Source: Rouxiella sp. S1S-2 (GTDB lineage: Bacteria; Pseudomonadota; Gammaproteobacteria; Enterobacterales; Enterobacteriaceae). From it: 64,000 nucleotides of DNA. Shown piece after piece: positions 60,456-64,000 of this stretch. The DNA lies in the NCBI RefSeq assembly GCF_009208105.1, contig NZ_WFKL01000001.1, positions 1,860,001 through 1,924,000 of the forward strand, read 5' to 3'. A program made the position numbers and the translations under genes. The notes under the pieces were generated by a model. The model saw only the letters and a program-made list of their open reading frames with translations. It did not search any database and was not told the origin of the DNA. The stretch's first letter is position 1. Each line of letters opens with the position of its first letter.

Positions 60456-61564
60456 GGCTGCGCCTGATGCTGATTAGGGTGAGTGTTGACATCCACCGTT
60501 ACTGACATGCCCGCCAGCAGGCGTTTTACAGCGTCGCTGGTGTCAGTAATACGAATACGTACCGGCACGCGCTGAACGATTTTAGTGAAGTTTCCGGTGG
60601 CATTATCCGGCGGGAGCAGGGCAAACAGCGAGCCGGTTCCTGGGGCGAAACTGTCAACTACGCCGCTAAAATCGTGGTCGGGAAACGCGTCGACGTGCAG
60701 CGTTGCCGCTTGGCCAGGCAACATGTGGGTAAGCTGAGTCTCTTTAAAATTGGCGACCAAATAGAGATCGTTCTCAGGCACAACGGTCAGCAGGCGCGTG
60801 CCCGGCTGTACGTATTGGCCAACGCGTACGGCGCGATCGCCAACGCGGCCATCCTGCGGGCTATAAATGACTGTGCCACGATAATCAATATCGGACTGCG
60901 CACGGTTTGCCTCTGCGGACGCAAGCTGTGCCTTGGCCTGTTCTATCTGCGCATGCATCGACTGAATTTGCGCCGAAGCTGATTTCACTGCGGCGACGTT
61001 GGCATCATAATCTGCCTGCGCCTGGTCGCGACTGCGGCGCAGTTCAGCCAGTTTTTCCTGATTTTCTGCACCGCTTGCAGCCAGAGGAAGGTAGCGCTGA
61101 TATTCACGATTCGAATAGTTGAGTTGAACCTGAGCAGAACGCTGCTGCGCCTGAGCCTGTTCTATCTGTGCATTCTGTCGATTAATCTCGGCGGTGGCCT
61201 GATCGATAGCTGCGCGATCGGCCATGATATTGGCAGAAGCCTGATTCAGTCTGGCTTGATATTGGTCGTCTTCGAGCTGTACCACTGGCTGACCGGCTTT
61301 AACCCACTCGTTATCTTTAACCAAAACTTTGGACACATAGCCCGAAACCTTTGGCGCCAGTGTCACACTGTCGGCCTGCAGATAGGCATCATCGGTTGAT
61401 TCGTTGTAACGAGCGATGAAAAACCAATATAAGAATGCTATCAGCGCAATCAGGACCGCCACCGCGACAACGCGGAAAATAATACGGCGTTTTCTATTGG
61501 GTTGGGACTTTACGTTTACCGCAGGTGGGGCTTCTGAAGGCGTTGTCATCGAGGCTAGTAACAC
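60452..61564 (-). CDS. EmrA/HlyD-type membrane fusion adaptor
   Basis: A 370-residue periplasmic adaptor. One N-terminal helix (about 29-50), split lipoyl domain (V-K-A-G-Q-P-V-V-Q-L near 88), coiled coil with many Gln and Ala (about 105-215), then the barrel domain. It joins the MFS pump to the outer-membrane channel. GTG 61564 has AAGG 8 bases upstream; ATG 61549 is the other choice and lacks a ribosome site. Confidence 0.9.
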   Translation of the reverse strand: MLLASMTTPSEAPPAVNVKSQPNRKRRIIFRVVAVAVLIALIAFLYWFFIARYNESTDDAYLQADSVTLAPKVSGYVSKVLVKDNEWVKAGQPVVQLEDDQYQARLNQASANIMADRAAIDQATAEINRQNAQIEQAQAQQRSAQVQLNYSNREYQRYLPLAASGAENQEKLAELRRSRDQAQADYDANVAAVKSASAQIQSMHAQIEQAKAQLASAEANRAQSDIDYRGTVIYSPQDGRVGDRAVRVGQYVQPGTRLLTVVPENDLYLVANFKETQLTHMLPGQAATLHVDAFPDHDFSGVVDSFAPGTGSLFALLPPDNATGNFTKIVQRVPVRIRITDTSDAVKRLLAGMSVTVDVNTHPNQHQAQP

Positions 61565-61592
61565 AGAGAGAACCTTATAAGTGAATTTATTA

Positions 61593-61634
61593 CACTTGAG
61601 ATAAATATTCCAAATGGGACAATTGTGTCAAGTG
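61593..61634. promoter_or_regulatory. Candidate operator in the divergent efflux-regulator promoter region
   Basis: The 132-base gap holds CACTTGA (61593) and TCAAGTG (61628) as inverted arms, and an inner GACA-ATTG-TGTC palindrome (61618-61629). Such symmetry is expected for a TetR-type dimer site. This is inferred only from symmetry and position. Confidence 0.45.
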
Positions 61635-61696
61635 ATATACTTTTATTATGCAAATTGACTGTTATAATTCGCATGTTTTGCTACAGGAATTGATTA

Positions 61697-62395
61697 ATGA
61701 ATGATGACAGCCTCCCGAAACAGCTTCGCCATCCGCCTTCTGGCGGCTATGCCCGCGGTGATGAAACCCGGCAACGTATCATCGACAGCGCGATAATTCT
61801 GTTTGGAGAATTAGGCTTTGAAGGCGCCTCGACGCGAGCGATTGCAAAACTGGCTGGCGTGAACACGCCCGCACTGCAGTATTATTTCGAGAATAAAGAA
61901 GGGCTGTACGTCACCTGTGTGGACTTTTTGGCGCAGGAGAGTTATGACTGGTTCGCCCCTCTGCTCAAGCATATTGAGCTGTTGAAAAATCCTGATGCCG
62001 AAACCTGCATTGAAATGTTTTGCCAGATGCTGGAGACCGTGCTTGAGCGCGTGTTAAACAATAAGGCCGTGCATCAGCGGCGCCTTTTTCACGTTCGAAT
62101 CAAAATGGGGCAGGGGCCAGAAAGGGCAGCAAGTCTGTTCAATGAAAAACTTCTCTGCCACATTCATCTTGCCGGTGTCACGTTGGTTTCGCGCATAACG
62201 GGCAGTTCGCTTGATGATGAGCAGGCGCAAATCAGAGTGCTTTCGCTGTTTGGCCTCGCCACGACGTTTTATACCGTGAAGCATCCGGCATTAGGTTCCA
62301 GCGATGGCAATGAGTTCCCCTATGATAAAATGTCATTAATCAAACGTAACGTTCGCGAGCAGTGCCAGGTACTTATGCGCAGCTGGATGGTTTAA
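61697..62395 (+). CDS. TetR-family regulator, CerR/CecR type (DUF1956 C-terminal domain)
   Basis: A 232-residue regulator. The N-terminal helix-turn-helix (about 24-70: T-R-A-I-A-K-L-A-G-V-N-T-P-A-L-Q-Y-Y-F) and a C-terminal domain similar to E. coli CecR (YbiH) are visible. It is divergent from the efflux operon, so it probably represses that pump and responds to one of its substrates. AGGAA precedes the ATG. selO follows 9 bases later. Confidence 0.87.
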   Translation: MNDDSLPKQLRHPPSGGYARGDETRQRIIDSAIILFGELGFEGASTRAIAKLAGVNTPALQYYFENKEGLYVTCVDFLAQESYDWFAPLLKHIELLKNPDAETCIEMFCQMLETVLERVLNNKAVHQRRLFHVRIKMGQGPERAASLFNEKLLCHIHLAGVTLVSRITGSSLDDEQAQIRVLSLFGLATTFYTVKHPALGSSDGNEFPYDKMSLIKRNVREQCQVLMRSWMV

Positions 62396-62404
62396 AGAGG
62401 GCTT

Positions 62405-63847
62405 ATGCCGCAATTCGAACACCACTATTTCGACCAATTACCCGGTTTTTATACTGAACTGCAACCTACGCCGCTTAAGAGCGCAAAACTGCTGTATCAC
62501 AGTGTGCCACTGGCGGAAGAGTTGGGGCTCGATGCATCCTTGTTCAAGACTGAAAATTCGGCCTATTGGAGCGGTGAGAAGCTGTTTCCTGGCATGAAGC
62601 CTTTGGCTCAGGTTTACAGCGGCCATCAGTTTGGTCAATGGGCCGGTCAGCTCGGCGATGGGCGCGGCCTGCTGCTCGGTGAACAAAAATTGTCCGACGG
62701 GCGTTATTTCGACTGGCATTTAAAGGGCGCAGGGCTGACTCCCTACTCACGCATGGGCGACGGCCGTGCTGTTTTGCGCTCTGTGATACGCGAGTTTCTT
62801 GCCTCAGAGGCGTTGCATCATCTGAGTATCCCTACCACCCGTGCGTTAACTATTGTCACCAGCGAAGAGCCGGTTTATCGCGAGCAGACAGAACGCGGTG
62901 CAATGCTGATTCGCGTAGCGCCAAGTCACATCCGTTTTGGGCACTTCGAGCATTTTTATTACCGCAAACAGCCAGAACAGGTCGCCATGCTGGCTGACTA
63001 CGCGATTGAACATTTTTGGCCAACACTCGCTGGGGAGAAAGACCGCTATCTGCTGTGGTTCACCGACGTGGTGGCACGTACGGCAAGCTTGGTTGCGAAA
63101 TGGCAGAGCGTTGGTTTTGCTCACGGCGTAATGAATACTGACAATATGTCGATTCTAGGCCTGACCCTCGACTTTGGGCCTTATGGTTTCCTCGACGACT
63201 ATAAGCCGGACTTTATCTGTAATCATACCGACAGTCAGGGGCGTTATAGTTTTGATAACCAACCTGCGGTGGCTTACTGGAATTTACATCGGCTGGCGCA
63301 GGCATTATCGGGGCTGATGTCGACCGAACACTTGCAGACTGCCATTGCTGCCTACGAACCGACGCTGATGGCCGAATATGGCAGACTGATGCGCGCCAAG
63401 CTGGGTTTGTTCAGTGAAAATAAGCAAGACAACGCCTTGCTGACCGATTTATTGAGTCTGATGGCCAAAGAGGGGCGCGATCATACGCAGACCTTCCGCC
63501 TGCTTAGCGAGGTTGAACAGGCCGATGCAGGGTCACGTTTGCGTGATGAGTTTATTGACCGCGAGGCGTTTGACACGTGGTATCAGGCTTATCGTCAACG
63601 CCTGTTGCTTGATCAAAAAGACGATAGCGAGCGGCAACAGGCGATGAAGCAGGTTAATCCGCGCGTAATCTTGCGCAACTACCTGGCGCAGGAAGCCATT
63701 GAAGGCGCTGAAGTGGATGACATAACTCAACTGACGGCGCTGCATAATGCGCTGCAGCAGCCTTACAGCGACGACCCACGTTTTGATAAACAGGCTGCAT
63801 TGCCGCCGGACTGGGGCAAACATCTCGAAGTTTCTTGCTCAAGCTAA
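62405..63847 (+). CDS. selO: Protein adenylyltransferase SelO (YdiU)
   Basis: A 480-residue pseudokinase-fold AMPylase that transfers AMP to redox-related proteins in E. coli. Conserved patches are [17 protein letters not shown] near 77, [12 protein letters not shown] near 104, G-V-M-N-T-D-N-M near 241 and L-D-F-G-P-Y-G-F near 252 (metal-binding Asn/Asp). The end [11 protein letters not shown] has Cys where eukaryotic SelO has selenocysteine. It may be cotranscribed with the regulator 9 bases upstream. Confidence 0.95.
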   Translation: MPQFEHHYFDQLPGFYTELQPTPLKSAKLLYHSVPLAEELGLDASLFKTENSAYWSGEKLFPGMKPLAQVYSGHQFGQWAGQLGDGRGLLLGEQKLSDGRYFDWHLKGAGLTPYSRMGDGRAVLRSVIREFLASEALHHLSIPTTRALTIVTSEEPVYREQTERGAMLIRVAPSHIRFGHFEHFYYRKQPEQVAMLADYAIEHFWPTLAGEKDRYLLWFTDVVARTASLVAKWQSVGFAHGVMNTDNMSILGLTLDFGPYGFLDDYKPDFICNHTDSQGRYSFDNQPAVAYWNLHRLAQALSGLMSTEHLQTAIAAYEPTLMAEYGRLMRAKLGLFSENKQDNALLTDLLSLMAKEGRDHTQTFRLLSEVEQADAGSRLRDEFIDREAFDTWYQAYRQRLLLDQKDDSERQQAMKQVNPRVILRNYLAQEAIEGAEVDDITQLTALHNALQQPYSDDPRFDKQAALPPDWGKHLEVSCSS

Positions 63848-63855
63848 GTCTATAA

Positions 63856-63885
63856 CACGCCCTAACCCGCATGGTTCAGGGCGTG
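63856..63885. terminator. Hairpin after selO
   Basis: CACGCCCT/AGGGCGTG arms, extended by AACC/GGTT across one bulge, lie between selO and a convergent gene. No clean T-run follows on either side, so terminator function is moderate. Confidence 0.5.
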
Positions 63886-63926
63886 AAAACTGATTTTTCT
63901 CTGATTATTTCCTTATTTTCTCTTCA

Positions 63927-64000
63927 TTAGTGGCGTAAAAATACCTGCGGAACCGGACTCTCCGGGTGATTTACCACGCCCAGGTCAGCACCATACCAAC
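63927..64000 (-). CDS. C-terminal end of an unidentified gene (partial)
   Basis: The minus strand reads in frame from the window edge as W-Y-G-A-D-L-G-V-V-N-H-P-E-S-P-V-P-Q-V-F followed by L-R-H and two stops (TAA TGA). This looks like a protein C-terminus. It is too short to identify. Confidence 0.4.
   Translation of the reverse strand, partial: WYGADLGVVNHPESPVPQVFLRH

Overview
The window is chromosomal DNA from a member of the Enterobacterales. It carries the E. coli-type blocks yebV-letB-letA / msrC-proQ-prc-htpX / yebQ / kdgR, tcyP-ydjM, hxpB-yniB-yniA, thrS-infC-rpmI-rplT-pheM-pheS-pheT-ihfA and btuC-btuE-btuD, with arnBCADTEF next to nlpC. Protein similarity to E. coli is high but not that of a close relative. 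The arn-nlpC neighbourhood and a Serratia-like ChiA chitinase suggest the Yersiniaceae (Serratia, Rahnella, Ewingella or Rouxiella type). The genus cannot be fixed from sequence alone. There are no rRNA or tRNA genes, insertion sequences or CRISPR arrays.

Region 1 (1-14 kb) is the most accessory part. It holds a YoaK-type membrane protein, a stand-alone CTP-synthase-like amidotransferase domain with an altered catalytic residue, an AriR/YmgB-family connector with an unexplained terminator just upstream, a small lipoprotein followed by isopentenyl-diphosphate isomerase, a peptidase-E-like protein, an extensin-like protein and an M20 amidohydrolase. Next comes a 5.7-kb pair of translationally coupled, exported WG-repeat proteins (927 and 960 residues). 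Each has exactly four cysteines, two near each end. An ASCH protein and a C39-like peptidase follow. The WG-repeat pair is the best candidate for an undescribed system.

Region 2 (14-33 kb) is envelope maintenance and carbon metabolism. LetA/LetB move lipid across the envelope. MsrC, ProQ, Prc and HtpX follow; htpX has a good CpxR box and a heat-shock-type promoter. YebQ, KdgR and TcyP come next, then a HigBA toxin-antitoxin pair inserted between tcyP and ydjM. KduD and KduI (pectin/uronate catabolism, with a KdgR-box-like site) and the hxpB-yniB-yniA group complete the region.

Region 3 (33-42 kb) is the translation cluster. It keeps its classical controls: a thrS operator with an anticodon-like CGU loop, an AUU start for infC, an infC-rpmI hairpin, and a pheM leader peptide with its attenuator. 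Region 4 (42-45 kb) is an insertion between ihfA and btuC relative to E. coli: a glycine-rich mini-lipoprotein too short for routine calling, a DUF2502 protein and a secreted chitinase.

Region 5 (45-64 kb) has vitamin B12 import, the full arn operon for 4-amino-4-deoxy-L-arabinose modification of lipid A (polymyxin resistance) behind a PmrA-box-like site, nlpC and lplA. A superinfection-immunity-like membrane protein lies antisense to the 3' end of lplA. An EmrAB-type tripartite efflux operon with its own outer-membrane channel and a divergent TetR/CerR-type regulator comes next. SelO and the last codons of an unidentified minus-strand gene close the window.
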